Origin: Actinomycetes bacterium
GTDB taxonomy: Bacteria > Actinomycetota > Acidimicrobiia > Acidimicrobiales > Palsa-688
Assembly (NCBI GenBank): GCA_021838445.1
Contig: JAKCDU010000020.1
Location: 1 to 64,000 of the forward strand
DNA: 64,000 bases
Reading direction: 5' to 3'
This document shows, piece after piece, positions 15,263 through 25,885 of this stretch. The notes beneath the pieces were generated by a model. That model did not search any database and was not told the origin of the DNA. It saw nothing but the letters and a program-made list of their open reading frames with translations. Positions within the stretch are counted from its first letter, which is position 1, and each line of letters begins with the position of its first letter. Position numbers and translations under genes: made by a program.

Positions 15263-16288
15263 ATGGACGCGTTCGCTTCCATCGCCGCCGAATGGCTGGC
15301 AGTGGCCAACAGCCATCGAGCACGTAGCGCCATCATGAAATGGGCGCAACGCCGGCCATCCCTCGGCGAGTACCACTCCCCCGCCGACGTCGTCGCGGCG
15401 ATCAACCAGCCCGGCCACGCTGATCGCTCCTGCGCTCTCCTGTCCGACGTCCTCCTCGTCGCCGCAGACGACCCCCTCGCCCAACTCGCCGTCATGGAGG
15501 CCCTGCTCCCCGGACTGCGGGCGACCGTCCGCCAGCGATGGAAGACGGCGCGGCTGAACGGTCCGTGGCAGACCCAAGCAGACCTGGCCGCCGAAGCCGC
15601 CTCGGCCGCCTGGGAAGCGATCCGTCACCATGCCGGAAGCGACACTCCCCGTCCCGCCCGTCTCATAATCAGACGTGTGGAGCGTCGGCTGCGCACCCTC
15701 CACGATGCTCACCGCAGAGACGCCGATCATGCTGTCCCGCATTGGGACATCGATCCCGCAGCGGCGTTGGTCCAGGAAACCAGCGAGGACGAGCGACACG
15801 TCGCAGCAACGCTCCGACAAGCCGTCCAGTCGGGAGAGCTGGACGCCCGTTCAGCCCGCCAGGCGTTTCAGATTGGCGTCCTCGGCGAGCCGCCCAGAAC
15901 CGCCCGACACCGGGCGGGCCTCTCCACGGCTCAAAGCCAGAGATCACTTCACCATGCGCTCGAGGTCCTCGCGGGAGAGACCAGAGCGACACCCGCATCC
16001 CAGCCCTCCCGCCCTCCCATGCACTTTCCAACCCAGGAGGATCCTGTGATACATCCCACTCACCCAGCGCAAGAGCGGTCGCCGATCCTGCCGCTGCTGC
16101 TGACCGTGAAGCAGACAGCTGAACTGCTCGGCATCGGGCGCTCGACCCTCTACGAGCTCCTCGATGCAGGCGAGCTTCGGTCCGTCAAGCGCGGAGCGAG
16201 CCGGCGCATACCCCTGAAGGAAGTTCACGACTACATCGACCGACTGCTCGACAACGATGGGACAGACGCTGTCGCATCCTCTTCATAG
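15263..16288 (+). CDS. Sigma-like protein fused in frame to an excisionase HTH
   Basis: 341 aa from ATG 15263. Residues 1-255 resemble the sigma-factor-like proteins found beside integrases in actinobacterial elements: LAQLAVMEALLPGLRATVRQRW and LAAEAASAAWEAIRHH recall region 2, and LDARSARQAFQIGVLGE recalls region 4. Residues 285-335 form an excisionase HTH (LTVKQTAELLGIGRSTLYELLDAGEL). These are usually separate genes; here no stop separates them. A good ribosome site and GTG inside the frame allow the HTH part to be made alone. An upstream GTG at 15098 would add sequence overlapping the direct repeats and is less likely. Confidence 0.65.
   Translation: MDAFASIAAEWLAVANSHRARSAIMKWAQRRPSLGEYHSPADVVAAINQPGHADRSCALLSDVLLVAADDPLAQLAVMEALLPGLRATVRQRWKTARLNGPWQTQADLAAEAASAAWEAIRHHAGSDTPRPARLIIRRVERRLRTLHDAHRRDADHAVPHWDIDPAAALVQETSEDERHVAATLRQAVQSGELDARSARQAFQIGVLGEPPRTARHRAGLSTAQSQRSLHHALEVLAGETRATPASQPSRPPMHFPTQEDPVIHPTHPAQERSPILPLLLTVKQTAELLGIGRSTLYELLDAGELRSVKRGASRRIPLKEVHDYIDRLLDNDGTDAVASSS
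16046..16288 (+). CDS. xis: Excisionase, internal start nested in the sigma-like gene
   Basis: GTG at 16046 is preceded by AGGAGG (16035-16040) at normal distance and is in the same frame as the upstream gene. It would give an 80-aa excisionase with the usual HTH (QTAELLGIGRSTLYELL) and a basic wing (VKRGASRRIP). Xis proteins of this size bind near att sites and bias the integrase toward excision. The integrase follows 30 bp downstream. Whether the short form, the fusion or both are made cannot be read from sequence. Confidence 0.55.
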   Translation: MIHPTHPAQERSPILPLLLTVKQTAELLGIGRSTLYELLDAGELRSVKRGASRRIPLKEVHDYIDRLLDNDGTDAVASSS

Positions 16289-16318
16289 GCTCGACGCCGA
16301 TACCACGGGAGGATCACC

Positions 16319-17458
16319 ATGGCCCACATCCAGCGCCGTCGTACCAGGACCGGCGAGTGGCGATACGACGTCCGGTGGAGAGCCGGAGACCAGGAGAGAT
16401 CGAAGAGCTTCGCCCGCCGTAAGGATGCCGACTCGTACAAGGCCAAGGTGGAAGGCGATGAGCTGGTCGGTCTGGTGGCCAACCCCCGAGTCGGCAAGGT
16501 CGGCTTCGCGGCGTACGCCAAGGACTGGCTCGACGGCCGAGTGGTCCGCGGCCGGTCGCTCTCGCCGTCGACGCGCTATGGGTACGAGCGGCTCCTCGCC
16601 CGGAACGTCCTGCCGCACCTCGCCCCGCTGCCCCTCCGGGCCATCAGCCCGGAAGTGGTGCGCACCTGGTACGGCACCGTCACGTCCAGTGCCGGACACG
16701 ACCAGGCGGCCAAGAGCTACCGGCTCCTGAGCGCCATCCTCAACACGGCTGTCAGCGACGAACGGATCGCACGCAATCCCTGCCGGATCAGGGGCGGTGG
16801 CCGGGAGTCGGCACCGGAACGCCCGATGCCCACCACAGCCGAAGTGCTCGCCCTCATCGAGGCCATGCCAAAGCGGTACCGCCTGGTGCTGGTCCTTGCC
16901 GGGCTGGGCGGGCTCCGCACGGGGGAGATCCTCGGCCTCCGGCTTTCCGATGTCGACACTCTCCGTACCGCGGTCCACATCCGCCGGACCGCGCAGGAGA
17001 TCCCGAAGCTCGGTCGGATTATCAAGGACCCGAAATCCGACGCCAGCAGACGAACGGTGGTCCTGCCGAAGCAGGCCATGGAGGCGATTGCAGCCCACGT
17101 GGAGGCGTTCGGCTGCGCCGACACGGGCGAGCTGATCACCGATCCCCACGGGGGCCCGGCCCGCCGGTCGCGAGTTTCAGATGCGTGGAGCGAAGCGAAG
17201 GCGGCGGTCGGTGTCGACCCCGAGATGCGCCCTCACGACCTCCGGCACCACGCCGCCACGCTCATGGCCCAGATGCCCGGCATCACGACCAAGGAGCTGA
17301 TGGCCCGCATCGGCCATTCCTCCCCGAGAGCGGCCTTGATCTACCAGCACGCTACGGCCGAACGCGACCGCCACGTGGCCGAATTCCTCGAAGAGAAGAT
17401 CAAGGCGACGGCGCCCGCGAAACCCCGAATCGTGGCCCTCCCGGACGCCGCGAATTAA
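16319..17458 (+). CDS. int: Tyrosine integrase of the tRNA-Cys element
   Basis: 379 aa, complete. Arm-binding domain at 1-60 (AHIQRRRTRTGEWRYDVRW), core-binding domain at about 65-165, catalytic domain to the end with Arg in GLRTGEILGL, the HDLRHHA box, GHSSPRAALIYQHAT with the second His and the nucleophile Tyr. All catalytic positions are present, so it is probably active. The gene ends about 90 bp before the tRNA-Cys 3' end with a CGCGGGA repeat block between. It follows the excisionase closely, so both may be on one transcript. Confidence 0.93.
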   Translation: MAHIQRRRTRTGEWRYDVRWRAGDQERSKSFARRKDADSYKAKVEGDELVGLVANPRVGKVGFAAYAKDWLDGRVVRGRSLSPSTRYGYERLLARNVLPHLAPLPLRAISPEVVRTWYGTVTSSAGHDQAAKSYRLLSAILNTAVSDERIARNPCRIRGGGRESAPERPMPTTAEVLALIEAMPKRYRLVLVLAGLGGLRTGEILGLRLSDVDTLRTAVHIRRTAQEIPKLGRIIKDPKSDASRRTVVLPKQAMEAIAAHVEAFGCADTGELITDPHGGPARRSRVSDAWSEAKAAVGVDPEMRPHDLRHHAATLMAQMPGITTKELMARIGHSSPRAALIYQHATAERDRHVAEFLEEKIKATAPAKPRIVALPDAAN

Positions 17459-17462
17459 ATGA

Positions 17463-17486
17463 GCCGCGGGATTCTCGCGGGATGGA
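17463..17486. repeat. Right-end arm sites: CGCGGGA pair
   Basis: CGCGGGA at 17465 and 17476 (11-bp spacing) lies in a 24-bp block identical to 6893-6916 at the left end. It starts 5 bp after the integrase stop and lies about 60 bp from the attachment core. Probable integrase arm or excisionase sites. Confidence 0.65.
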
Positions 17487-17548
17487 GCCCGGCAACGAGG
17501 AGCCCGACAATGATCAGAAAGGGCCTCTGACCTGCGAAAACACTATTG

Positions 17549-17620
17549 AGGCGGCGACCGGAATCGAACCGGTGTACAGGGCTTTGCAGGCCCTTGCCTA
17601 AACCACTCGGCCACGCCGCC
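17549..17620 (-). tRNA. tRNA-Cys (GCA), attR of the element
   Basis: Complete cloverleaf on the reverse strand: acceptor GGCGGCG/CGCCGCC, D arm GCC/GGC, anticodon stem AGGGC/GCCCT with GCA in the loop, T arm ACCGG/CCGGT with TTCGATT. The 3' half (17549-17593) is duplicated at 6701-6745. Since the element lies on the 3' side, the present 3' half came with the element and restored the gene. Confidence 0.95.
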
Positions 17621-17688
17621 CGGCGCGTACGACCGGGCAAGTGTACCCGCCCGGCCGTCCCACATCAGTTGGCTAGTGTTGCCCGGAC

Positions 17689-18842
17689 GTGAGCCGGCGT
17701 GAGGTAAATCGACCCGGGTCGGGCACCGAGGCCCACCTGGGCCGTGGCCAACGGCTGACGTTGATCGCTTCGGGCCTGCTCACCGCTTTGGCCGGGGTCC
17801 TGGTGGCGGTCGGCGCCAGTCCCGTCGCCCGCTTCATCGTGGCCGGTCTGGCGCTGGCCGGGCTGGCCGCCGTGGTGGGCCAGGCCATCGACCAGATCGG
17901 CGAGCGACTCGGTCCTGGCCCGACCGGCCTCCTCCAGTCCACCCTGGGGAACCTGCCCGAACTGTTCGTCGGTATCTTCGCGCTGCGAGCCGGGCTCACC
18001 GGCGTGGTGAGAGCGGCGCTGGTCGGCTCGGTGCTGGGCAACGCCGTGCTGGTGCTGGGGCTGGCCTTTCTGGCCGGGGGCCTGCGCCACGGGACCCAGC
18101 GCTTCAACGCCGAGGAGCCCCGGCTCAACGCCTCCCTCCTGATGCTGGTCGTCGCCGCCCTGCTGGTCCCCACCCTGGCCAGCCGGTTGAGCACTCCGGC
18201 CGCGGCCCACGCCGGACAGCTGAGCGACGTGCTGGCCATCGTCCTGCTAATCGTCTACGGCGCCTCCATCCCCTACTACCTTCGCCGCAGCCCCCGCCCC
18301 GATCCCGGAGATGGGCCGCCCGGGGCTGGCGGCGACCCAGGACGCGACGGCGGATCGGAGGCGCAGGGTGAGCCCGACGAGCCGGTGGCGGCCCTCCCCC
18401 TGCGCTGGTCGGCGGCCATCCTGGCCTTCGGGAGCCTCGCCGCAGCGCTCGTGTCGGACTGGTTCGTGAGCCCCCTGGAGGCGGCGACCCGGACCCTCGG
18501 GCTGTCCCAGACCTTCACCGGCCTGGTGGTGGTGGCGGTGGCGTCCAACGCCGTGGAGCACGCCGTCGGGGTCCGCTTCGCGTGGAAGGCCAAGCCGGAA
18601 TACGCCATCAGCACCACCCTCAACAGTCCGCTGCAGGTTGCCCTCCTCCTGACCCCGGTTCTGGTCCTGGTGAGCAACGCTGTCGGGCCGGCCAAGCTGA
18701 CCCTCGTCTTTCCCCCGCTGCTGGTCGCCGCCCTGGCCATCTCCACCACGGTGGTTACGGTCATCATCTACGACGGTGAGTACACCTGGATCGAAGGAGT
18801 AGCCCTGATAGCCCTGTATTTCATCCTGGCGGCGGCGTTCTG

Positions 18843-18852
<10 letters not shown>
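17689..18852 (+). CDS. Calcium/proton (cation) exchanger, CaCA family
   Basis: 387 aa with about ten hydrophobic segments in two homologous halves. Each half has the CaCA alpha repeat: [16 protein letters not shown] near residue 85 and [10 protein letters not shown] near residue 285. A cytoplasmic Gly/Asp/Pro-rich loop separates the halves at about 203-232. This layout fits Cax/ChaA-type exchangers that expel Ca2+ against protons. GTG start shortly after the tRNA-Cys; the stop overlaps the start of glgX. Confidence 0.88.
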
Positions 18853-20987
<2,135 letters not shown>

Positions 20988-21047
20988 ACAAGTTTGGCGC
21001 CCGGGGCCCGACCCAGGGCCTACGATGCGCGCTTGTCAGGAGGACAG

Positions 21048-21572
21048 GTGTCAGAAGAAGTCCCTGTTTCGTATGCGAGGGCCGTCGGCGACCGTCTACG
21101 TGCCCTGCGGCGCCAACGCGGCCTGTCGCTGCTCGCCGTGGAGGAAGCCTCCGGGCGCGAGTTCAAAGCTTCGGTGCTCGGCGCCTACGAGCGAGGCGAA
21201 CGGGTGATATCGGTGCTGCGCCTGCAACGCCTGGCCCAGTTCTACCGGGTGCCCGTCGATCAGGTCCTGCCCCGCCCGGGCGTCGCGGCGGCCGGCGCCG
21301 AGGGCGGGGGAACGCCGGGAGGTCCCTCTCCCGGTGAGCCGTTCGAAGCGCGACGCCCGCTGTTGTTGGATCTGCCCCGTCTGCAGGCCACCGAATCCAT
21401 CGAGGGGCAAGTGATCCGCCGCTACGTCAACGCCATACAGGGCCAGCGCTCCGCCCCTCAGGGACCGCTGATGGCTATCCGGGCCGAGGACCTGAGGGTG
21501 ATCGGGCGCTTCTTGGAGCGCGATGAGACGGCCATGGAGATCCGCCTGGTGGAGTTGGGCCTCAGAGCCTGA
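21048..21572 (+). CDS. BldD-like XRE transcriptional regulator
   Basis: 174 aa. GTG 21048 lies 5 bases after AGGAGG, which decides the start over an upstream in-frame codon. Residues 7-75 form the BldD-type HTH (LRALRRQRGLSLLAVEEASG, then VLGAYERGERVISVLRLQRLAQFY). The C-terminal half has a Pro/Gly linker and a helical domain (RRYVNAIQGQR, LRVIGRFLERDE). In Streptomyces BldD is a c-di-GMP-dependent developmental repressor; I do not see enough to assign the same signal here. Confidence 0.85.
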   Translation: MSEEVPVSYARAVGDRLRALRRQRGLSLLAVEEASGREFKASVLGAYERGERVISVLRLQRLAQFYRVPVDQVLPRPGVAAAGAEGGGTPGGPSPGEPFEARRPLLLDLPRLQATESIEGQVIRRYVNAIQGQRSAPQGPLMAIRAEDLRVIGRFLERDETAMEIRLVELGLRA

Positions 21573-21590
21573 GCGGTCGGCAGGTCGGGC

Positions 21591-22301
21591 TCAGGAGAAG
21601 GCCTGCAGCCACGCTTGCTCGGTCGCCGGCTTGAACACCATGTTGGTTTCCTTCACCGCGGCCATGGTCCCCGCCGAGGCCACCGAGTAGCGGTGGCCGG
21701 GATAGATCACGGTGGTGTCGGGGAGGGCGGCAAGACGTTGCAGGGAGTCGTACATCGAGGCGGGGTCGGCACCGGGCAGGTCGGTGCGGCCGCATCCCTG
21801 CAGGAACAGCGTGTCGCCGGCGATCAGCATGCCGTCGACCAGGAAGCACTGGCTGCCGGGAGTGTGGCCCGGGGTGTGCAGCAACTCGATTTCCACGGCC
21901 CCCACCGAGACCCGGTCACCGCCGAAGTGCCCCACCACCGCCGAGGGCTCGAGCCCGGTGACCCGGGTGATCAGGGCCGCCTCGTCGCGGTTGGCGTGAA
22001 TCGGCACCGAGACCCGGTCGAGCAGGGCCGCCACGCCCTCGATCGAGAAGCCCATCATCGAGCCACCCACGTGGTCGGGGTGGTGGTGCGTGGCCAGGGC
22101 TGCGGTGATGCGCATACCGTCGGCGGCGGCGATGTCGACCAGCTCCCCCACCCCGTAGGCGGGATCCACGATGACCGCGTCGCCGGTGTCGCGGTCGCCG
22201 ATCAGGTAGGAAAAATTGACCATCTGCACCGCCATCTGGTCGCCGGTCGCGAAGTCACGGCCCGAGAGGAGCTGGCGGAAGTACAGGCGGGGCTCGGTCA
22301 T
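21591..22301 (-). CDS. MBL-fold hydrolase, glyoxalase II-like
   Basis: 236 aa metallo-beta-lactamase-fold enzyme with the di-metal motif THHHPDH near residue 72, further ligands in HTPGHTPGS and AGDTLF, and YPGHRY near the C-terminus. This set matches hydroxyacylglutathione hydrolases and related thioester hydrolases. The substrate in an actinobacterium would be another thiol ester. Divergent from the pirin gene with about 50 bp between starts. Confidence 0.87.
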   Translation of the reverse strand: MTEPRLYFRQLLSGRDFATGDQMAVQMVNFSYLIGDRDTGDAVIVDPAYGVGELVDIAAADGMRITAALATHHHPDHVGGSMMGFSIEGVAALLDRVSVPIHANRDEAALITRVTGLEPSAVVGHFGGDRVSVGAVEIELLHTPGHTPGSQCFLVDGMLIAGDTLFLQGCGRTDLPGADPASMYDSLQRLAALPDTTVIYPGHRYSVASAGTMAAVKETNMVFKPATEQAWLQAFS

Positions 22302-22351
22302 TGCCTGAAGTGTACGGGCCCCGGAATAGTTGCGACCGCAATGAAGTTGGG

Positions 22352-23320
22352 ATGGTCATGCCTGCTGTGACCGTCGACGATCTGAGCCGCCTGCCGAGAA
22401 TCGCACCCCCGAGCGGGGAGTCGAGGGGACGCCGGGTCCGGACCGTGACCACCGCCCCGGCCGGGTTCGAGGGTGAGGGATTCCCGGTGCGCCGGGCCTT
22501 CGCCGGCGTGCCGCTCGAGGTCCTCGACCCGTTCATCCACATGGACCAGATGGGCGAGGTGGACTACGGCCCCGGGGAGCCCCGGGGAACCGCCTGGCAC
22601 CCCCACCGGGGCTTCGAGACGGTGACCTACATGATCGACGGCACCTTCGAGCACCAGGATTCCACCGGGGGAGGTGGGCTGATCACCAACGGGGACACCC
22701 AGTGGATGACCGCCGGCGCCGGGATCCTGCACATCGAGCGACCGCCGGAGGCGCTCGTCGCCAAGGGCGGCCTGTTCCACGGTATCCAGCTGTGGGTCAA
22801 TCTGCCGGCGGCCCGCAAGTGGGTGGACCCCCGCTACCAGGACATCTCCAGGGACCAGGTGGCGCTGGCTACCGCGGGCGACGCCGGGGCCCTGATCCGC
22901 ATAATCGCCGGGGACCTGGGCGATGGGCGCGGCCCGGGGGTCACCTACACGCCCATCACCATGGTCCACGCCTCCTTGAGCCCCGGTGCCCGGGTGGAGC
23001 TCCCCTGGGACCCCGCGGCCAACGCCCTGGTATACGGCCTGGCCGGGCGGGGATGGGTCGGAGCGGACCATCCGGCGCTGTCGGGCGGCCAGTTGGCGGT
23101 GCTCGGCGACGGGGACACGGTGATCGTCGAGGCCGCCCCCGTCCAGGACAGCCGCAGTGCCAATTTCGAGGTGCTGCTCCTCGGCGGGCGGCCCATCGGG
23201 GAGCCCGTCGCCGCTTACGGGCCGTTCGTGATGAACACCCGGGCCGAGCTGGCCCAGGCCTTCGAGGACTTCCAGCAGGGAAGGTTGGGCACCGTGCCCG
23301 CGGCCCCCGCCGGGGGTTAA
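22352..23320 (+). CDS. Pirin family protein
   Basis: 322 aa bicupin. The N-terminal cupin has the metal-binding HPHRGFETVTYMIDG and the later GILHIERP (usually HxE). The C-terminal domain has LPWDPAANALVYGLAGRG. Bacterial pirins are redox-linked metal proteins, some with quercetinase activity. ATG 22352 or 22358 is the start; residues upstream of it are not pirin-like. Confidence 0.87.
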   Translation: MVMPAVTVDDLSRLPRIAPPSGESRGRRVRTVTTAPAGFEGEGFPVRRAFAGVPLEVLDPFIHMDQMGEVDYGPGEPRGTAWHPHRGFETVTYMIDGTFEHQDSTGGGGLITNGDTQWMTAGAGILHIERPPEALVAKGGLFHGIQLWVNLPAARKWVDPRYQDISRDQVALATAGDAGALIRIIAGDLGDGRGPGVTYTPITMVHASLSPGARVELPWDPAANALVYGLAGRGWVGADHPALSGGQLAVLGDGDTVIVEAAPVQDSRSANFEVLLLGGRPIGEPVAAYGPFVMNTRAELAQAFEDFQQGRLGTVPAAPAGG

Positions 23321-23329
23321 CCTGCGGCG

Positions 23330-24064
23330 GTGAGCTCCGCCGCAGGTGAAGAGCCGATGCCCGCCGCCCTTTCCCTGTCGGAGGTGGTGGCCGCCACCTC
23401 GGTGCCCGCCAGCACCATCCACTACTACCGCCGCAGCGGGTTGATACCGGCACCGCTGCGGGCGGCGGCCAACCGCTTCGTCTACGACCAGCGTCACGTG
23501 GACGCCATCAACGCGCTGCGGGCCCAGCCCGCCGCCGAGCAGCACGACTGCCGGGAACGCATCGTGGACGCGGCCATCGAGGCGTTCAAGACCCGCAGCT
23601 ACGCCGAGGTGTCGGTGAGCGACATCGCCGAGGCGGCCCACATGGCCAAGGGCAACGTGTACCGCTACTTCCCGTCCAAGGAGGCCCTCCTCACGGCGTC
23701 CATCGAAACCCTCCTCGACGACACCTCCGAGCGCTTCCAGGGGGCCCTCGACGCGCTGGGGGAAGGGGACGACCTGACCGTCGACCCGGAGAAGTCGGCC
23801 ATGGCTCTGGGCTACGTGGTGGCCGATGTCCTGCCCATCCTGCTCGAGCTCGGGGCTCGGGCCGCCAAGGGCCACGAGCCGAGCGCCGACCTGGCCCGGC
23901 GGGTGCTGCGGACCCTGGCCATCACCGCCGGGCGACCGTTCACCGCCGATGACGCCGACGAGGAGGAAGCCATACAGGCCGGGCTGAGGGTCATCGAGTC
24001 AGGATTCTCCACCGTGCTGCAGTGGTCGGTCGGGACCGACTGGCCTCCCGACCACCTGGTCTGA
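23330..24064 (+). CDS. MerR-TetR double-HTH regulator
   Basis: 244 aa with two DNA-binding domains in one chain. Residues 15-65 form a MerR-type HTH (LSEVVAATSVPASTIHYYRRSGLIP). Residues 75-125 form a TetR HTH (RIVDAAIEAFKTRSYAEVSVSDIAEAAHMAKGN is the region, ending YRYFPSKEAL). A helical ligand domain follows. It ends 71 bp before the hopanoid operon and points at it; a 16-bp palindrome covers the operon's first start codon, so local control of hopanoid synthesis is plausible. No effector can be named. Confidence 0.85.
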   Translation: MSSAAGEEPMPAALSLSEVVAATSVPASTIHYYRRSGLIPAPLRAAANRFVYDQRHVDAINALRAQPAAEQHDCRERIVDAAIEAFKTRSYAEVSVSDIAEAAHMAKGNVYRYFPSKEALLTASIETLLDDTSERFQGALDALGEGDDLTVDPEKSAMALGYVVADVLPILLELGARAAKGHEPSADLARRVLRTLAITAGRPFTADDADEEEAIQAGLRVIESGFSTVLQWSVGTDWPPDHLV

Positions 24065-24134
24065 GCTCGCCCATGCCGGTCCCGTGGCCGCCAAACCGGA
24101 AAGGTACGGGCCGGGCCGCACCACGTACTAAGTT

Positions 24135-24150
24135 GTGACCACGCGGTCAC
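24135..24150. promoter_or_regulatory. Palindrome at the start of the hopanoid operon
   Basis: GTGACC-ACGC-GGTCAC has perfect 6-bp arms and includes the hpnC GTG. TACTAA at 24126 could be a -10 element, which would place the site at the transcription start. It suits a dimeric TetR-type repressor; the upstream MerR-TetR protein is the natural candidate. Confidence 0.5.
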
Positions 24151-25031
24151 TGTCTTGCACCGACGGGGGGAGGCAGCTCCCACCCGGTTTGCCGGCTGCC
24201 GGGGAGGTCCTCGGCCGGGCCGGAAGTGAGAACTTCGCGGTCGCGTCCCGGTTGCTGCCCCGGGCGGCCCGCCGGCACCTCTTGGCGTTCTACGGCTTCG
24301 CCCGCTTCACCGACCAGATCGGCGACGTCTACCAAGGCGATCGGGTCGCGGCGCTCGAGTGGCTGCGCCAAGAGACCGCCCGGTCCCTGGCCGATCAGAC
24401 CGACGCACATTCCCTGGTGGCCGGCGCAACTGCGTCGGTGAACGCCCTCCACCTCGACCCCCGACCGCTGTTCGACCTGATCGAGGCCAACGTCTTGGAC
24501 CAGTCGGTCACCTCGTACGCCGACTTCGACCAGTTGCTGGGCTACTGCTCCCTGTCGGCCAACCCCGTAGGACGCCTGGTGCTGGGCGCTTTCGGGCAAC
24601 TCGACGATGAGAAGGCGGCTCTCAGCGACGCGGTGTGCACCGCCCTGCAACTGGTGGAGCACTGGCAGGACGTTCGCGAGGACGCCCTCGCCGGAAGGGT
24701 CTATCTGCCCGCCGACGACCTGCGCCGCTTCGGGGTCGATCGACGCGACCTGGTCCTGCCTCCCCCCGCCCCCCCGGCGCTACGCTCCCTGATGGTCTTC
24801 GAGGTGGCCCGGGCCCGGCGGTGGATGGACCACGGCGCCGATCTGATCGGTCTTCTGCACGGCCCGGCCCGGTTGGCCGTCGCCGGTTTCGTGGCCGGAG
24901 GCCGGGCCGCCCTCGACGACCTGGCGGATCGGGACTTCGACTGCCTGGTCGAGCCGTCCCGTCCGAGGACCCGTTCGCTGGTCCGCAACCTGGCCGCGGT
25001 CGGCCGCCACGCCACGGGGAGGGCGGCGTGA
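24135..25031 (+). CDS. hpnC: Hydroxysqualene synthase HpnC
   Basis: 298 aa, squalene/phytoene synthase fold. Converts presqualene diphosphate to hydroxysqualene in the HpnC-D-E route. Asp-rich motifs: FARFTDQIGD near residue 58 (first Asp replaced, as expected for HpnC versus HpnD) and VEHWQDVRED near residue 176. GTG start within the palindrome. The stop overlaps hpnD by 4 bases. First gene of an eight-gene hopanoid operon. Confidence 0.92.
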   Translation: MTTRSLSCTDGGRQLPPGLPAAGEVLGRAGSENFAVASRLLPRAARRHLLAFYGFARFTDQIGDVYQGDRVAALEWLRQETARSLADQTDAHSLVAGATASVNALHLDPRPLFDLIEANVLDQSVTSYADFDQLLGYCSLSANPVGRLVLGAFGQLDDEKAALSDAVCTALQLVEHWQDVREDALAGRVYLPADDLRRFGVDRRDLVLPPPAPPALRSLMVFEVARARRWMDHGADLIGLLHGPARLAVAGFVAGGRAALDDLADRDFDCLVEPSRPRTRSLVRNLAAVGRHATGRAA

Positions 25032-25885
25032 ACCTGGACGAGGCATACCGGGCCTGCGAGCACATCACAGCCACCGAGGCCCGCAATTTCTCCTACGGCA
25101 TCAAACTCCTGCCCGAACCCAAGCGCCGGGCCATGTCGGCCCTCTACGCCCTGGCCCGGCGCATCGATGACATCGGCGACGGCGACGGCGCCCCCGCCGA
25201 GAAGCTCGACGCCCTGGCCCGGGTCCGCAAGCAGGTCGGCGAGTTGCGGACCGACCGGCCCGCGGTCCATTCCGACGACCCGGTGATGACGGCCGTGGCC
25301 GATGTGGCCCGGCGCTACCCCCTGCCCGTGTCGGCCCTCGAGGAGCTCATCGAGGGCTGCGAGATGGATGTGGTGGGTACCCGCTACGACACCTTCGACG
25401 ACCTGGTCGGCTACTGCCGGCGGGTGGCCGGCACGGTGGGGCGGCTCAGCCTGGCCATCTACGGCACCGAGGCGCCGGCTCGGGCCGAGGGTCTCGCCGA
25501 CGACCTCGGTGTGGCGTTGCAGATCACCAACATCTTGAGGGACGTCGTCGAGGACCACCGGGCTCTGGGCCGGGTCTACCTGCCGCGCGCCGACCTCGAC
25601 CGCTTCGGTGTCGGCCCCGACCTGGACGGCCCTGAGGATGCCCTGATCGCTCTCGTCGCCTTCGAGACGGGCAGGGCCGAGGAGTGGTACGAGCGGGGCT
25701 TCACCCTGCTCCCGCTGCTCGATCGTCGCTCCCGGGCGGCCACCGCGGCGATGGCCGGTATCTACCACCGGCTGCTCGTCACCATCCGCCGAGATCCCTC
25801 GGCAGTGCTGCGCGGACGGGTGTCGCTTCCCGCCTGGCAGAAGGCCGCCGTCGCAGCCCGGGCGCTCACCTGGGGTCGTCCGTGA
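25028..25885 (+). CDS. hpnD: Presqualene diphosphate synthase HpnD
   Basis: 285 aa. Joins two farnesyl diphosphates to presqualene diphosphate. Both full Asp motifs are present: ARRIDDIGD near residue 47 and LRDVVEDHR near residue 175, with YCRRVAGTVGRLS between. GTG start in a GTGA overlap with hpnC; GTGA overlap with hpnE. Confidence 0.94.
   Translation: MNLDEAYRACEHITATEARNFSYGIKLLPEPKRRAMSALYALARRIDDIGDGDGAPAEKLDALARVRKQVGELRTDRPAVHSDDPVMTAVADVARRYPLPVSALEELIEGCEMDVVGTRYDTFDDLVGYCRRVAGTVGRLSLAIYGTEAPARAEGLADDLGVALQITNILRDVVEDHRALGRVYLPRADLDRFGVGPDLDGPEDALIALVAFETGRAEEWYERGFTLLPLLDRRSRAATAAMAGIYHRLLVTIRRDPSAVLRGRVSLPAWQKAAVAARALTWGRP

Larger units (their letters stand above)
6700..17593. 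mobile_element. Integrated genetic element in tRNA-Cys, about 10.9 kb
   Basis: Both boundaries are direct repeats of the tRNA-Cys 3' half. The right end carries excisionase-type HTH and integrase genes pointing at the tRNA, and matching CGCGGGA repeat blocks lie just inside each end. Cargo: AbiEii/AbiEi, SEC-C protein, pRiA4b ORF-3 protein, antitoxin-like HTH gene with a truncated partner, two secreted proteins, truncated IS1380, broken wHTH gene, sigma-like protein. No replication initiator, relaxase or translocase is recognisable, so it looks like a non-conjugative, possibly mobilisable island or the shrunken remainder of a conjugative one. Confidence 0.82.

Noticed and set aside
22298-23875. 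525-codon reverse-strand frame
   Set aside because: Antisense of pirin and MerR-TetR genes.
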